DNA from: Tenrec ecaudatus
Taxonomy: Eukaryota > Chordata > Mammalia > Afrosoricida > Tenrecidae
Assembly (NCBI RefSeq): GCF_050624435.1
Contig: NC_134543.1
Span: 126,606,774 to 126,670,773, forward strand
Reading direction: 5' to 3'
DNA: 64,000 nucleotides
The position numbers and the translations under genes are program-made. The notes beneath the pieces are model-generated. The model did not search any database and was not told where the DNA came from. It worked only from the letters and a program-made list of their open reading frames with translations. This document shows, piece by piece, positions 44,520 to 56,229 of the stretch. Position 1 is the stretch's first letter. Every line of letters starts with the position of its first letter.

Positions 44520-44735
44520 GAAACCAAACCCACAGCCAACTAGCAGATCCTAAGTCACAGTGACCCTACGGGACCCAGCAGAACTGGCCCTTGGGGTTTC
44601 CAAGGCTAGACTGCTTGACAGGAGCAGACAGCCTCATCTTTCTCCCGAGGAGCAGCTGGTGGGTTCGTACCTGCAACTCTGTGGTCAGCTGCTCAATGTG
44701 AGACCCACTGTGACACCAAGGCTCCCTGAGAGATG
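44520..44735 (+). repeat. AfroSINE, nearly complete, plus orientation
   Basis: AAACCCACAGCCAACTAGCA, GGGGTTTCCAAGGCTAGACT and GGAGCAGACAGCCTCATCTT, ending GTGACACCAAGGCTCC. It lies about 55 bp after the previous copy in the same orientation. Confidence 0.9.
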
Positions 44736-44739
44736 AATT

Positions 44740-47075
44740 TGGAGCCTTTGGCAGTCAGGGCATTGGGCGAAGGGGTCTTCAGGAGCAATCTGGCCCATGT
44801 GATAAGCCTTCTGGTTCTGATTGTCCTTTTGGCTTAGAGGTGAGCTTCCCCTCCGACCGCAGGTCTTGTCAGCTGAGTTCTGCCCTGCAGGTGGAGATAG
44901 TTGAAGGTTGACTTCTAATTGGAAACAGCAGAGCTGTATCCATTCATCAGGAGGACTGAGGGGACTGCAGGATTGAAACAGGAGGAGAGCAAAGGACGGG
45001 GAGCTGCAGCCAAGTGCTTTGGAGCAGCGTGGCCTTGTGCCGGCTCCAAAGACCCACGCAAGGCACCTGGTCTCTGTGGACTCTGAATTCCTCATTTTCA
45101 ACGCACATAACAGCCAACCACGTTACGTGACTGGCAGAGGGGAGGGTGCCTGTGCTTTGGTTTCCCCTGGTGATACTCATGGCAAACAAACACCAAAACA
45201 TATGGCTGTTTCTTAGGGGACTGAAAGGTGCCGAGGGAAGTGGGCTGGTCATCTCCCATGGTTCGACTTTTCCTAACTCCCTTTTCTCACTGTGCCAAGG
45301 GGCTTCAGTGGGGACCCAAGGCAAACATCCCTGTCCCCTGCCCAGCTTTGTGATCTAGCACAGGCACATGCTATTTTCTCACAGTGCAGGCTTTCAAGAA
45401 GTCCAGATCCAGGGTGCTGGCTCTCAGGGAATGTCCTTGTCCCTTCCCAGCTGTGTCCCCAGGAGTGGTATCCATCTGCTTGCTTGTTATTGTCTGTTCT
45501 CGGGACCTTACACAAGATTGCTTTAAACCGCACCTGATACAAATCCTGCCTCCTTACTATGATAAAGGAACCCTACTCTCCAAGCGGACTCATGGCACAG
45601 GTTACATAGGATTTGGTAACACTTGCTTTAGGGTACACAGCTCCATCCGGAACACACACACATAGCCTTTAGACAGTGAGTTTCTGTTAATCAGTTGCCA
45701 GCTGGGGTGCCCTTTGCTTCATCCCAGCCATTTTGCACCTCCTTCCCCCTCTCTCAACCCCCGCTGTACACCCCCCCCCCCCCCGCACACACACACACAC
45801 ACACACACACCGGTGAACATTCGCCTTATCTGGAGACAAATAGCTGTGGTCACAACTAGGGGAGAGTGCTGCTGGCATTTAGTGGCCCAGGCCTACAGGA
45901 CAGCCCGTGCCACAGAGTGATCCACCGCAGACATCCTCAGTGCCCACTCCAGGTACAGAACCCGCACCAGACACGGTGTGGGTGGCCCCATGGGAAGGGC
46001 AGGGCAGCCTTCACACGCCCTCTCTGGGAGGTAGTCCGGCACCTACACGCCCACACACCTGGGCAAGCAGTGGCCAAAACTGTAGCAAAAACAACCAGAA
46101 AGGACTCTGTGGCATTTTGTCTCCCTGTTTTCCATCTTCAGAAGTTTTTCTTTAAGGCTTTTACAGCTCACCACCACCACACCGAGGGACCTACTTCCCA
46201 CGGACTGTTGCAAGGCCTTGTCACGTTCATGGTGCCCATCAAGGAGGGCTCCCTTTCATGGGTGCTCTTCAGATCCCCGGAGCACACAGAAGTGTGCCTA
46301 CTGGTAGAACCTGCCATCAGTGCTCAGCCAAGACCTGTCCCCTCAGCTGCCTGGGTGAGGTGGTCACACTGCCTGCCCTCCCTGCAGTCCCTGAGCAAAG
46401 CCGACTGTTTGACCAAAATTACCTGCCAGCCAGGTCTGTAGCGCCCTGCTGAGTGTGGAGCTTGCCTTTCCTCCTGATGGTGAACAGCCATGCCTCCTGC
46501 TCCGCCCAGCGAGTCGGCTCTCCCCCTCCCCCCTCAGTGGGCTGCTGCCCTCTGAAGGTCTTGTAGAGCAGGGGGCCTCCTCCACCCAGTGCCAGAAGGG
46601 GGCCGTCTGAACCAATGTGAGGCCATTGACCCGCAAGGTTCCTTCTAAGTGTACCATGCCCCGGCTAGAGAAAGCCCGTGAGCTGGATGCGTGTTTTGTT
46701 TTAGCTGAAAATGGAATCCATAATTACACTGTTTATCTGCTTCGTTTCCCTAATGAGGGCACTGGGGGAGCGCATTTCTGCTGGCTGATCACAAAGGTTT
46801 CATCTGGTGGAAGCTGCACAGAGAGAGGAGCTGGCTGGCCCCTACCTGTGAAAGGGGGTGCCTTTGCTAAGACGGAAGGGGGGGGTTCAGCTAGGAGTGA
46901 TCCACTCAAGTGTCTGCTCAGCATGACAGCGAGCCCCGTTGGTGCTTCTGCTCTGGGACATTTTTGCTAAGGGAAAGTGAAAGAAATGTTGCGTGGACAC
47001 TCCCCTGAGTGCTCTCCTCACAAGGCTCTCGCTCCAGGCCTCCTTGTGGTCAGTCAGGTGTTTCACAGTGGTGAG
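44740..47075. other. GC-richer unique DNA without demonstrable gene
   Basis: Many overlapping frames up to 191 codons occur on both strands, which is what a GC-richer, stop-poor segment gives by chance. I saw no family similarity and no convincing splice pair. A C-run and (CA)n lie at 45,770-45,812. Confidence 0.4.
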
Positions 47076-47079
47076 GAAG

Positions 47080-47275
47080 GTGCTGGGCTGGAATGGCCCA
47101 GGCCCATGGCAGGCACTGCCACTCAGAGCACAAGGCAATTCCGGGGCAGTGTCTTCAGTTCTCTGAGCCTTAGTGTCTCCGTCCGTAGCGTGGGGGTCCT
47201 GGCTAGGTCTTGCTCTGTGCGTGATGCTGATGACTGACCATGAAAGGCATTTGGTCCACAGTAGGTGCTTCGTGG
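47080..47275 (+). repeat. MIR element, plus orientation
   Basis: CAGTTCTCTGAGCCTTAGTG, TCTCCGTCCGTAGCGTGGGG and GGTCCACAGTAGGTGCTTCG follow the MIR order. Confidence 0.75.
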
Positions 47276-47279
47276 AGTG

Positions 47280-48700
47280 AGACCATGGGGGTACATCAGG
47301 ATGCTGGCCAAAATGTGGGAGATTCAGGTATGTCCAGGGGTGCCTCAGAAACACGGGCCTCAAAACAGCCACTGAAAACCTGATGGAGCAGAGCTCGCAT
47401 CTGGTTTCCCGGACTCAGAACCAACCTGAGGGCCCCTGGCTGTAAGTGCTTCCTATGCAAATGGACGTGGTGGTCACAACAGGGACCTTCTGAGCCACTC
47501 CAGGAGGAGTATGTCTGTTGTCGCAGCCCCCATTTCCACTCCAGGGTAAAACAGGAATCGGCCCAGCCGAACCCCAGTTCCCCCTGCACCTGTGCTCGTC
47601 GAGAGGCAGGCAGTGGATCTGGCACGGCCGTGAGTTGAAGCAGTGCCCACACTCTTGCTGGCTGCCTTCCTTGTTGGCGTCAAGTCCCATAGATGCACTG
47701 GCATGGCCGGCACCGACCTCGCGTTTCCCACAGCGCTCCAGACCAAGGAAGGGCTTTGTGGGAAGCCACCCTGTGTAGACGCGAGGTGACCGGCCACAGC
47801 TTGATCTGAAAGTTCATGTGTCTTCCCAAAGGACAGCAGGGAGGGCACGGGGTCCTTTCAGTATTCCCTCCCAGCACTGTGATTCAGGGACGGACGTCAG
47901 TTCTTCTTTGGCTTTCCTTATTCAATGTCCGAATTTCGAATGTGTGGGGTGATTGAAAAGGCCACTGTTCAGGTCAGGTGCACCTTAGTCCTCAAAGCAC
48001 TGGCGTCCCTGCTTCTTGACACTTTAAAGAGGTGTTGCACAAAAGTTAGGTGTGCCCTCCTCCCCCGAACCATTTTAATAGGAGCAGTATTGTACAATTG
48101 CTACCCCAATAAGTTTCAAAGCATTTCCTACCTTTCTTGAACTCCTTGCTAGCAGCACCCTTTTACCCCCACCCCGAGGAACATTTATTATAATTACTAT
48201 TTCTAGAGATTCTTCATTCCTGGGTTTCATATACCAGAACACAGAAAATGCTTTAAAAATATTCAAAAAAGCTACCCACATGAAAAAATACATAAAAAAT
48301 AAACTCCAATCTGAAAAAAACTCCCAGAAAATATTGAGAGCCCAATCAAGGCCAGTTGTCTCAGAGGGGAGGTCAAATGACAAGGCTTTAAGCCTTAAAG
48401 TCAGGTTTGACATTTTAATCTACCACAGTCTTCCCTCCAACACTCTGCTTGGTACCCAGTTTATTCCTGTCCCTCCATTAGGGGAGGCTTATTCCCTGTG
48501 TAGGTCTCAAAAATGTATCTCGGGCTTCCACTGTCATCCGCAGCCTTCTGCACACCAGCATCTCAGCGTTGTTGGAACTCTAATCCTAGTCCCTCTTGGG
48601 CTCTGGATGGCACAGCTTGTGATCCTCAGGGCACAGATGCTCAGTGCAACGCAGTGTGTCCTTTGAGCTCTGCACCGCTGTTTCCTTGCACATGGGTTTG
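47280..48700. other. Unique DNA, nothing firm
   Basis: Frames of up to about 128 codons on both strands have no recognisable similarity. No repeat was confidently named. Confidence 0.35.
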
Positions 48701-48749
48701 GATCTAAGCGAGAGGAAATCTTGGTAAATCCTGCCTTTGCTCCGCTTAT

Positions 48750-49520
48750 GCTTCAGTCTTGACAGTCTTTGCAGTGCCCTTTGACTTATTGAGGTCCGAT
48801 GGTCTATATGTCATCCCACCGCTCCTCAGTCCTCAGGTCTTCTCTCATTAGTGTTCATGGCATAGTTTGGATCTGTGGACTTGGTTTCCTTCAGCCTGAC
48901 CTTACACTGATCCACGGTCGGGCCTGGCCACCTTAGTTGGCTGCTGATAGCGAGCTTCCCCATCGTCTTTTCCCCCGGACATGGTCAATAGGACATCTCT
49001 CTGTTCCCTCTGGAGAAGTCCTCATATATTGTTAAAAGTATATCTTCTAGGAGCAAGTCATTGGTTCTTGCAAAATCCTGTCACCAACCCAAGCTTCACT
49101 TCTATCACCAAGGCCATATTTTCCAACTACTGTCCCTTCCTCGTTTCTAACGCTTGCGCTCCAATCACCAGTACTGATCCATGCATCCTGATTGCTTGAT
49201 CAATTTCAGACTGAAGATGATGGTAAACTTCTTCACTTTCTGCATTGCTACTTCTAGTAGTTGGTGCATATGTGTGAGTAATAGTTGTATTGACGGTGTT
49301 TCCTTGCATGGGGATAGATATTATCTTGCACAGACAGCACTGCACTTCAAGATAGATCTTGAAATATCCTTTTTGATGGTGAATGCAGTTCCTTTCCTCT
49401 TGAATCTTTCATTCCCAGCCTAGTAAGCCATCTGATTTTGTCATTCAAAATGCCATTTCAGTTCCCTAAGTCCTAGAAGGTTGATGTTTATGCATTCTGT
49501 GGTGCTCTCAGCCTTCCTAT
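48750..49520 (-). mobile_element. RTE-clade LINE, endonuclease region, minus strand
   Basis: The minus strand encodes a broken AP-endonuclease domain. Around 49,270-49,150 it reads T-H-T-Y-A-P-T-T-R, followed by E-E-V-Y-H-H-L-Q-S-E-I and V-L-V-I-G-A, matching the RTE pattern Y-A-P-T, E-x-F-Y-x-x-L, V-M-G-D in which the D of the last motif is lost. In an active element this domain nicks target DNA for target-primed reverse transcription. The reverse-transcriptase part is not contiguous here. Confidence 0.75.
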
Positions 49521-49789
49521 TTCCCAGGGGAGAATACTGGGGATTAACTGAAGGCGGCAGATGAGGGATTTGTACTATCAACTTCCCCACTTCAGAACCT
49601 TCCTGCTTACCACCATGCTGTCCTGTCTCACCACGATCAGTATCTTCGCCAATTGAATGTTTGTGACATTAGTAGAGAGCTCCAGGTGTTGCTTGTGTTT
49701 CCTAGCTGAGGTGCACGCTGCGCTCATTAGGTCTGGGCCCAGAACTAATGACTGTGACATGCCTGGGTCCATGTTGCTCATGGGCACCC

Positions 49790-50080
49790 CCACCCTCGCC
49801 AAAGCCACCGTCCAGAAATGGTGTCCAACTCATAGTGACTGCACCCAGCAGAGTGGAGCTGTTCCTGGGGGTCCTTGAGACCCGACATCCGTATTGTCCT
49901 GTACTGTGTTGTCGAGTTATACTGCACCGCACTGTATTGTAGTTTGAGACAGCCAATCATCATGGAAGCAGACAGCCTCATCTTTCTCCTGGGGAAATAA
50001 CTGCTTCTGCTTTGAATTCTCGGTCTTCGTGGTCACCAGCCCAGACAGAGCTTCACCCGTGGCCCCGCCAGGGCTCCATA
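49790..50080 (+). repeat. AfroSINE, interrupted, plus orientation
   Basis: AATGGTGTCCAACTCATAGT, then CTTGAGACCCGACATCCGTA and an extra segment rich in TGTACTG/TGTATTG (49,890-49,950). It then resumes with GAAGCAGACAGCCTCATCTT and ends CCCCGCCAGGGCTCC. The extra segment looks like a local expansion or small insertion. Confidence 0.75.
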
Positions 50081-50224
50081 ACCTCTGATATATGGATTTT
50101 CATGATCCCCAGTTTAAAAATAATCAACTTGTTTTGTTACTTCCTTCCTGGGTGTAATTTATTTCAATCATTTCATCACAAAGATTTTGCCCAGCACCTA
50201 CTTACTATGTGTTCCTCCATCAAA

Positions 50225-50455
50225 CTAACCACAAAGCAAGTCACCCAGGGGAGTCCAACCCCACAGCCCCGTGGGACCGGCAGGAACCTCCCCGTGGGGC
50301 CTCGAGGCACCCCGAGGCTGTCTGTGATCATCATGGAAGCAGGCTGCCCGCGGCCTCCTTTGGCCTCCTACAGAACAGTTGTGGGTTTGCACCACTAACC
50401 TTGGAGTTAGCAGCAGAGTGTTTGAGCTCCTGGGCCAGCAGGCCCCAGGCTTTTG
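50225..50455 (+). repeat. AfroSINE, diverged, plus orientation
   Basis: GTGGGGCCTCGAGGCACCCC, GGAAGCAGGCTGCCCGCGGC and CCTTGGAGTTAGCAGCAGAG in family order. It is followed by GGGCCAGCAGGCCCC. Confidence 0.65.
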
Positions 50456-50459
50456 ACTG

Positions 50460-51330
50460 TGTGAAAACTGACAAGGTGTGTACACTATGGGACAAAGAGC
50501 TTTATAGTAGTAAGATTCTGTCGGTCCGTGGCTGTGGTTCAAAGGCATTATGTATTTTACTATTTTCCTTCTATAATAAAACCATGCAATTGTATCATGA
50601 CCTCTGTCTCACCCTAAATAACGTGGTCAAGCTTATATTTTACATATTTATTAAGATATACATCTTCATTGTTGCTAAGCTCTAGCGAGGCTGAGGTCAG
50701 AGCCCTCGTGACTGATGTTGTCCCAGAAAGTAGAATTCTTCTGCTGCATAAATGATAGCTGATAATGCAAGACCACTGCATGAGGAATTATAGGTTAGAG
50801 CTTAGCTTGGCAGGCACAGTGACGTGACTACAGGCCATCCCCAGATTACAAATGAGTTTTTGGGTTTTTTTACTGTCTTTTTAAATCCAAAGACACTTAG
50901 GAATGGTTCCTATCTAACATCAGTCAAGTGTCTATCATGATCTGCAGTGTACCTTTCTGTGCATAAAAAACACTTTAAAATAGACAGGCTAAGACCCCTT
51001 TGGCCAAATAATACAGTAACAATACTAATGAAATGTGGTGATGCCTGCAACAAAGTAACATAACACCTGTTTGTGGATATGAAGCACTGTAGGCACCTCG
51101 GGTTTTTAATAGGATTGGCTGGGGGGGTTCTAAGCACAGGTTGTAGGAGAGTCAGGCTGACATACTTCTGCAACTGCCAGTTAGAAAATTCCATGGGATC
51201 CAGCGGGGTTTAGAACCAAACCCAGAGCCTCCGGAGCCTCACTCCATCCTCAGCTCTCTGGGCGGGGCTCACAATTGGGAGTGCACATGCTGAGTTCTTG
51301 ATCCCGTTCTTCCCCACCCCCATATCCCCG
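50460..51330. other. Unique DNA, nothing firm
   Basis: No supported gene or repeat up to the candidate exon at 51,334. Confidence 0.35.
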
Positions 51331-51333
51331 CAG

Positions 51334-51445
51334 CCCAGAAGTTGAAGCACACCCTGGAACCTTGCCACATGGAGTACCCCGCGTTTGTCTGGGAGCGCAC
51401 CATCAAGGAGACCACCAGGAACATTGCCTGTGAAGCCTGCTCCAA
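51334..51445 (+). CDS. Candidate internal coding exon, protein not recognised
   Basis: A pyrimidine-rich tract ending in CCCCATATCCCCGCAG gives a good acceptor at 51,333. AA followed by GTAAGG gives a strong donor at 51,446. The 112-bp body is open in the frame beginning two bases in, and reads Q-K-L-K-H-T-L-E-P-C-H-M-E-Y-P-A-F-V-W-E as its first 20 residues, continuing R-T-I-K-E-T-T-R-N-I-A-C-E-A-C-S. Three cysteines and a balanced, gene-like composition stand out from the repeats nearby. Entry and exit phases both leave two bases over. I do not recognise the family. It could be an exon of a gene extending outside the window, a lone exon left from a lost gene, or chance. Confidence 0.35.
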
Positions 51446-51449
51446 GTAA

Positions 51450-51845
51450 GGCCCCCCACCCCTCAACACACACATCCCCCCACGGGCAAGTGGGACACAG
51501 GCAGTTGGCTTGCAGAGACACGGAAAGCATGGCTGCCCTGTCGTGTGGGCACGTGTTTCTGTAGCTGGGAAGAAGCGTTGTTGGGTCTGTGAGAACCTTC
51601 CAAGGGTGGCCCCCATTCAACTGCATAAGAGCATTTCCTGGATCGGGGGAGACTTCTCTGTCCAGGTGCTTACTGGTTGGAGAAGTCCCAGTGGATCTTT
51701 TTACAAATGGATGGTTGATCATTTAAAAGCTGGCTCAAGGAATTCTCAGATCACATCCTTAAAACTAACTGGCCTTTGTGTTTTCCCAAATCTGGTAACA
51801 CAGTGTTGGTCTCCCGTGTCTCCATGTGCATTTCACGGATGACTA
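51450..51845. other. Unique DNA
   Basis: Downstream of the candidate exon no further exon could be picked out. Confidence 0.35.
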
Positions 51846-51849
51846 ATGA

Positions 51850-52150
51850 TGCTGATGCTATTTTAACAGTTTTATTGATTACTTGGACCTCCTTGCCTCT
51901 TTGGTCCCATGAGACTCCTGTGTTGGTTGGTTGGGTCTATATTTTGGTTTGGATATTCCTTGTGTTCTAGATTCCATTTGTTTATAAGTAACAGACATGG
52001 TGCATGAGTCTTCCTAGTCTTTGGGGTGTGTCTTCAATTTTTAGAGGCGTCTTTTGTTGAGGAGAGTTTTCTGTGCTCTTATTTTAATGTAGTCTAATTT
52101 ATCCCTCTGCTTTCATGACTTGGTGTCGTGGTTTTTATCCCCATTTATAG
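51850..52150 (-). mobile_element. L1 remnant, minus strand (tentative)
   Basis: T-rich, with AGAGGCGTCTTTTGTTGAGG and TTATTTTAATGTAGTCTAAT resembling L1 3' sequence read in reverse. It is interrupted at about 52,150 by a younger L1 3'UTR. Confidence 0.5.
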
Positions 52151-52151
52151 G

Positions 52152-52690
52152 AAACGATCATTTTATTGGGGGCTCTTACAACCCTTTTTACAATCCGTAC
52201 GTCGATTGCATCAGGCCTGTGTGTACATACGTTGCCATCATTCTTTTCTGGACAGTTACTTTCTATTGAGCCCTTGGTATCTGCTCTTTTTTTGCCTCAC
52301 GCCCCCCCCCCCCACCTCATGACCCCTTGATAGATTATAAATTATTTTTATTTTCACATCTCACACCAACAGCTGTCTCCCTTCCCCCATATTTTCTGTT
52401 GTTATTCCCCCTGGCAAGGGGTGTATGGTTTTGTGTCAATCATTGTGATAGGTACCACCTTCTTCCATCCTCTCCCCTCTTTCCCCTTACCCTTCTGGTA
52501 TCTCTATCCCCACTCCTGTTCCTGGATTCCGTGTGTCATGAGTTCCCATCTCTTATCTGGACCTGTGTACATGCTCCGGTCTGGGCTGAATTGAGCAGCA
52601 GCACTGGGGTCATGAGAGAGACACTCTCCTATAATGTCCTTCTGAGTGCTTTGAAGCACTGCCTTTCCTGTGCAGGACTCTAATCCCTCT
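52152..52690 (-). mobile_element. L1 3'UTR fragment, minus strand
   Basis: TTTTATTGGGGGCTCTTACA at the tail side, CCTTGATAGATTATAAATTA and a pyrimidine-rich centre, ending in diverged 3'UTR sequence. Target duplication not resolved. Confidence 0.8.
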
Positions 52691-52879
52691 GGAAGTGATG
52701 TGTGCGTGTCATCAGGTGGAGTTCTAGTTTCGTCCTTTCCTGTGTTGTTGGTATGTTAACCAAACTGTGCATTCCCTACAAGTGGTTACGATGCCCCCGT
52801 GTCGGGCTGAGCTCCGGTCTGCGTGCAGGTTTGTTGCTCGCCCTGTGGTGTGTCAATGGACCTAAGTATCATCACTTTA

Positions 52880-53800
52880 ACTAGGACTTGCTAGTTAGGA
52901 AAGCAAGTGCCTGCTTCCTTCTCATTTACATGGCTATTCTTGACTTTGTAATTTTTATATTAATTTTGGTATACTTTTGTTAAACCTGCATGAATTCTAT
53001 GATTTTGATTAAAAGCAATATGTTTGTTGTAGATGAATTTGAAGCCAACTGCTGTTTTAAATATTGGACCTTTTCATTCATAAACTGAGTATCTCTATAT
53101 AAATCTTTTTCAATGCCTTTAATACAGTATTATAATTTTATTTATGAAAGGCTAAAACATAGTATATACCTTTCTTGTCATCATAAGTGCTACCTATTAG
53201 AATTACATTTTCTAATTGGTAACTGCTATTAGTATATCACTGATTTATGTACATTGAATAACTTACAGCAAATTGCTAACTGATCTTTTAGATTGAATTG
53301 CTTGTGTATACATTATCTTGAACTTCTTGCACAGGCAATAATATCATTAGTGAAAGTTTACTTCCTAATTGTCATTCTTAACTGTGAGTGTGTGTGCGTG
53401 TGTGTGTGTTTTTACTGTTCTGGAGTTCTGATACATTGTTGAATGGAAGTAGTGAGAATATCAACTATTTTCAGGTTTAAAGAAAAGCCTTCTGTAGTTC
53501 CATGTTGCATATAATATCTGTTTTATGTTTTTCAAAATAGCCACTTAGGTAAAAGAAAACCTCTATGAGATCTTGTTGCAGCCTCTGTGGTTTGAAACTT
53601 GTATGAATATTGAACTGTAGTAAACATTTTTTCTACGTCCATTACTAGAATCACCTTCCTTTAATTTGTTAATATGTTGAGTTACACTGGTGTCGTTTTC
53701 AAATTTTAAAGCCAGTAAGTAGATCATGTATAATAAACATATCTATAATAGTAAATACAGTGTTTAACTTGAAAATAGTTATTTTCCCAGGATGAATCTC
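52880..53800 (-). mobile_element. L1 ORF2 remnant, minus strand (diverged)
   Basis: AT-rich. The best landmark is TTTAATTTGTTAATATGTTG followed by AGTTACACTGGTGT, matching the L1 ORF2 segment read in reverse. No open frame remains. Confidence 0.55.
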
Positions 53801-53825
53801 AATGGTACCAGGGAAAGAGAGACAC

Positions 53826-53873
53826 ACACCACCACCACCACCACCACCACCACCACCACCACCACCACCACCC
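53826..53873 (+). repeat. (CAC)n trinucleotide microsatellite
   Basis: About 16 uninterrupted CAC/ACC units immediately before an AfroSINE whose head is missing. The proline run in the plus-strand frame over it is an artefact. Confidence 0.95.
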
Positions 53874-54000
53874 CAGCTCTTAGCTACCCTCTATACGGTT
53901 TCTGAGACAAAAAGTCTTTACATGAGCAGACAGCCTCGTCTTTCTCCTTGGGAGTGGTGGTGGATTTTGAACCACCAGTCTTGCAGTTAGAGGCAGGATT
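53874..54000 (+). repeat. AfroSINE, plus orientation, head replaced by (CAC)n
   Basis: GGTTTCTGAGACAAAAAGTC, GAGCAGACAGCCTCGTCTTT and TTGAACCACCAGTCTTGCAG in family order. Confidence 0.85.
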
Positions 54001-54004
54001 CTCA

Positions 54005-54445
54005 TATTCATATTCTCTCCCTTTCTCCCTCCCTCCCTCCTCCTACCCCTCCATATGTACCTTAGATTTGTTTTGCTCATATTATACCATGGGCTTTTGA
54101 TTTATGTTGAAAATATAAATTGTGTAATGTCATTTGGTTTTCTTCTTAAGGTTACTTCATTGTACCAAATTAGCCTCGTTAGTTTTCCTCATTTTCTATT
54201 ATCTGTAATATTTTGTATACGATTGAATTATCTGTTTCATATATGTTTACTAAAGCTTACCTATAAAGTTATCTATCGATGATTGATGGGATTTTGTGCA
54301 TGTAGCTAGACTAATTTCTTTAATTTGAATTACTCTTTCTTTTGGAAATGGCTTTAGCTATGATATTTCTTAGAAAGTTGCTCATTTCCATCTCAGTTTT
54401 CAAGTTTATGGGAGTGCATGTGTTAATTACATTCTATTTTGGTTT
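54005..54445 (-). mobile_element. L1 remnant, minus strand (diverged)
   Basis: T- and AT-rich sequence continuing the L1-like run. No good motif remains and the assignment is by context. Confidence 0.35.
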
Positions 54446-54450
54446 TAAAA

Positions 54451-54630
54451 CAGTGGTTCTCAACCTTCCTAATGCCGGGAACTTTAATACAGTTCCCCAT
54501 GTGATGGTGACCCCAACCATAAAATTATTTTTGTTGCTGCTTCATCACTGTCATTTTGCTACTGTTTTGAATTGAGCGACCCCTGTGAAAGGGTCGTTTG
54601 GTTGAGACTCACAGGTTGAGAAAACCGCTG
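54451..54630. mobile_element. SPIN-like non-autonomous hAT element
   Basis: CAGTGGTTCTCAACCTTCC at the left, AGGTTGAGAAAACCGCTG at the right, and the diagnostic AAATTATTTTTGTTGCTGCT inside. Flanks TTTTAAAA and GATTAGAA agree at only five of eight positions, so the target duplication is worn or the borders shifted slightly. Confidence 0.88.
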
Positions 54631-54899
54631 GATTAGAAGCTGCTACTGTAGTTGTACTTTGTTCCTGTTTAAATTCTTGGTGGTCCTCATGGATTCCCTC
54701 TCCCTCCCTTTCCCCTGCTCTCTTGTGCTCCCCACCCCCTCCCGTCTTCACACTGTCAGCTTCTTGTCTGTATGATTACCATGTGTCTGGGGGTTACTCT
54801 TTCTTATTTGCTAACTTTTTGCACACACACACACAAAAGTTAGCCTGCAGATGTCTATGTGTATGCTCCAGTCTATCCCCATAAAGGGTTTTCATTGTT

Positions 54900-56000
54900 G
54901 TTGACTTCTCACATTTTTCTATTATCATCATGTTCTGATCTGTATTTTTGAAAAGAGTGCTTCAGAATCTCCTAACTCGTATCTTTTTATTATTGATCTC
55001 TAAAGCAGCATTGTATTCGGCTTAATATCTCCTTTTAGTTTTGTGGAGACTTGCTGTGTTTTCTGTATCCGTGTGTGTGTGTGTGTGTGTGTGTTTAAAC
55101 AAGCTGCATTCTGTAGTAGCTAGTCCTGGGATCGGTATGTATCCTCTGGGGCAAATCTTCCCATTCACTGTTGGTGTCGAGCTACTTAATATGCCAATTC
55201 CTCACCAGCATTATGGTTGGTTGATTTAGCTCATCATGTCATGCAGTTCATCTTGCATTTTATATTTTGAAGATGCACTGCCATGTATCTTGTACATACG
55301 TAGGAGCATGGACTCTGTCCCAGTGGAGCAGCCCTCTTTGTCCATGGAATTGGCCCTGGGCCTGCTCCCCCTTTGCTTTGTTTGCTGAGAGAGCAGGAAC
55401 TGTGGCTCTGCTCTCTGCGTATGTGTCGCCGCCACCTCTGCGTAGATTCAAATCCACGGTGAGGACTGCCGGAACTCAAATCCCCGCTTCGCAGTCTGCG
55501 GGGCATACTCCTTGGAGCGGAATTGCTGGGCCATGCAGTTGTTCGACGTTTCAAAGGGCTGTTTTTGTTAACGTGGTTGCAGTATGTTAAGATTCCATCG
55601 CTTCAGAAGAGGGCTCCAATTTCCCCACATTGTCACCAGCACCCCTCCCACACGTCCAAAGGAACAGCCGAACTCGTGGTGAAGTCCGAACTCGCACATG
55701 CCTGATCTTGCTGAGCAATGTCTCTGCACTCCCGGGCCCTTCTTTGGACAAAGTCTACTCAAGTCCCTTGCCCATTTTATAAATTGTTTGACTTTATGTT
55801 ATTGAGTGGCTAGGATGATTGATTTTTAGCAATTAAACCCATACACATACAGCTTCCACATAGTTATCAGCTGTACGTTGCCTTTTCAGTTTATTGATAG
55901 CTGTACTGTGTTTTCACCCCACTAAATAATTTATTATCGTTGTCAATTTGGCCACCACTGTTTTTAGTGTAGAGTGCTTTAGGGGTGCTTTCCGGAACGG
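54900..56000 (-). mobile_element. Old L1 3' region, minus strand
   Basis: Reverse-complement L1 landmarks: GAGCGGAATTGCTGGGCCAT, TTTCCCCACATTGTCACCAG and AAGTCCCTTGCCCATTTTAT, as in ancient mammalian L1 3' ends. A TG run sits at 55,070-55,094. Confidence 0.75.
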
Positions 56001-56027
56001 TGGTTAAATTTTCTCCTTCGTCTAGAG

Positions 56028-56218
56028 CAACGGTCTCAGCCTGTGGGTCGCGACCCCTTTGGGGCTCTAATGATCCTTTCACAGGGGCCCCAATTTATAA
56101 CAGTAGCAAAATGACAGTGATGAAGTAGGAACGAAAATAATGTGATGGTTGGGGGGGTCACCACCACATGAGGAACTGTATGGAAGGGTCGTGGCATGAG
56201 GAAGCTTGAGAACCACGG
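56028..56218. mobile_element. SPIN-like non-autonomous hAT element
   Basis: Inserted in the opposite sense to the other three: it opens CAACGGTCTCAGCCTGTGGG with TCGCGACCCC, and closes CTTGAGAACCACGG. Perfect 8-bp target duplications GTCTAGAG lie at 56020-56027 and 56219-56226. Confidence 0.9.
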
Positions 56219-56229
56219 GTCTAGAGTGT

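Noticed and set aside
45866..46441. 191-codon frame and its neighbours in the GC-richer 44.7-48.7 kb stretch
   Set aside because: Overlapping frames on both strands, no recognised domain and no coherent splice structure; expected by chance at this composition.
53802..53990. Proline-rich protein
   Set aside because: The proline run is a CAC/ACC microsatellite next to an AfroSINE.
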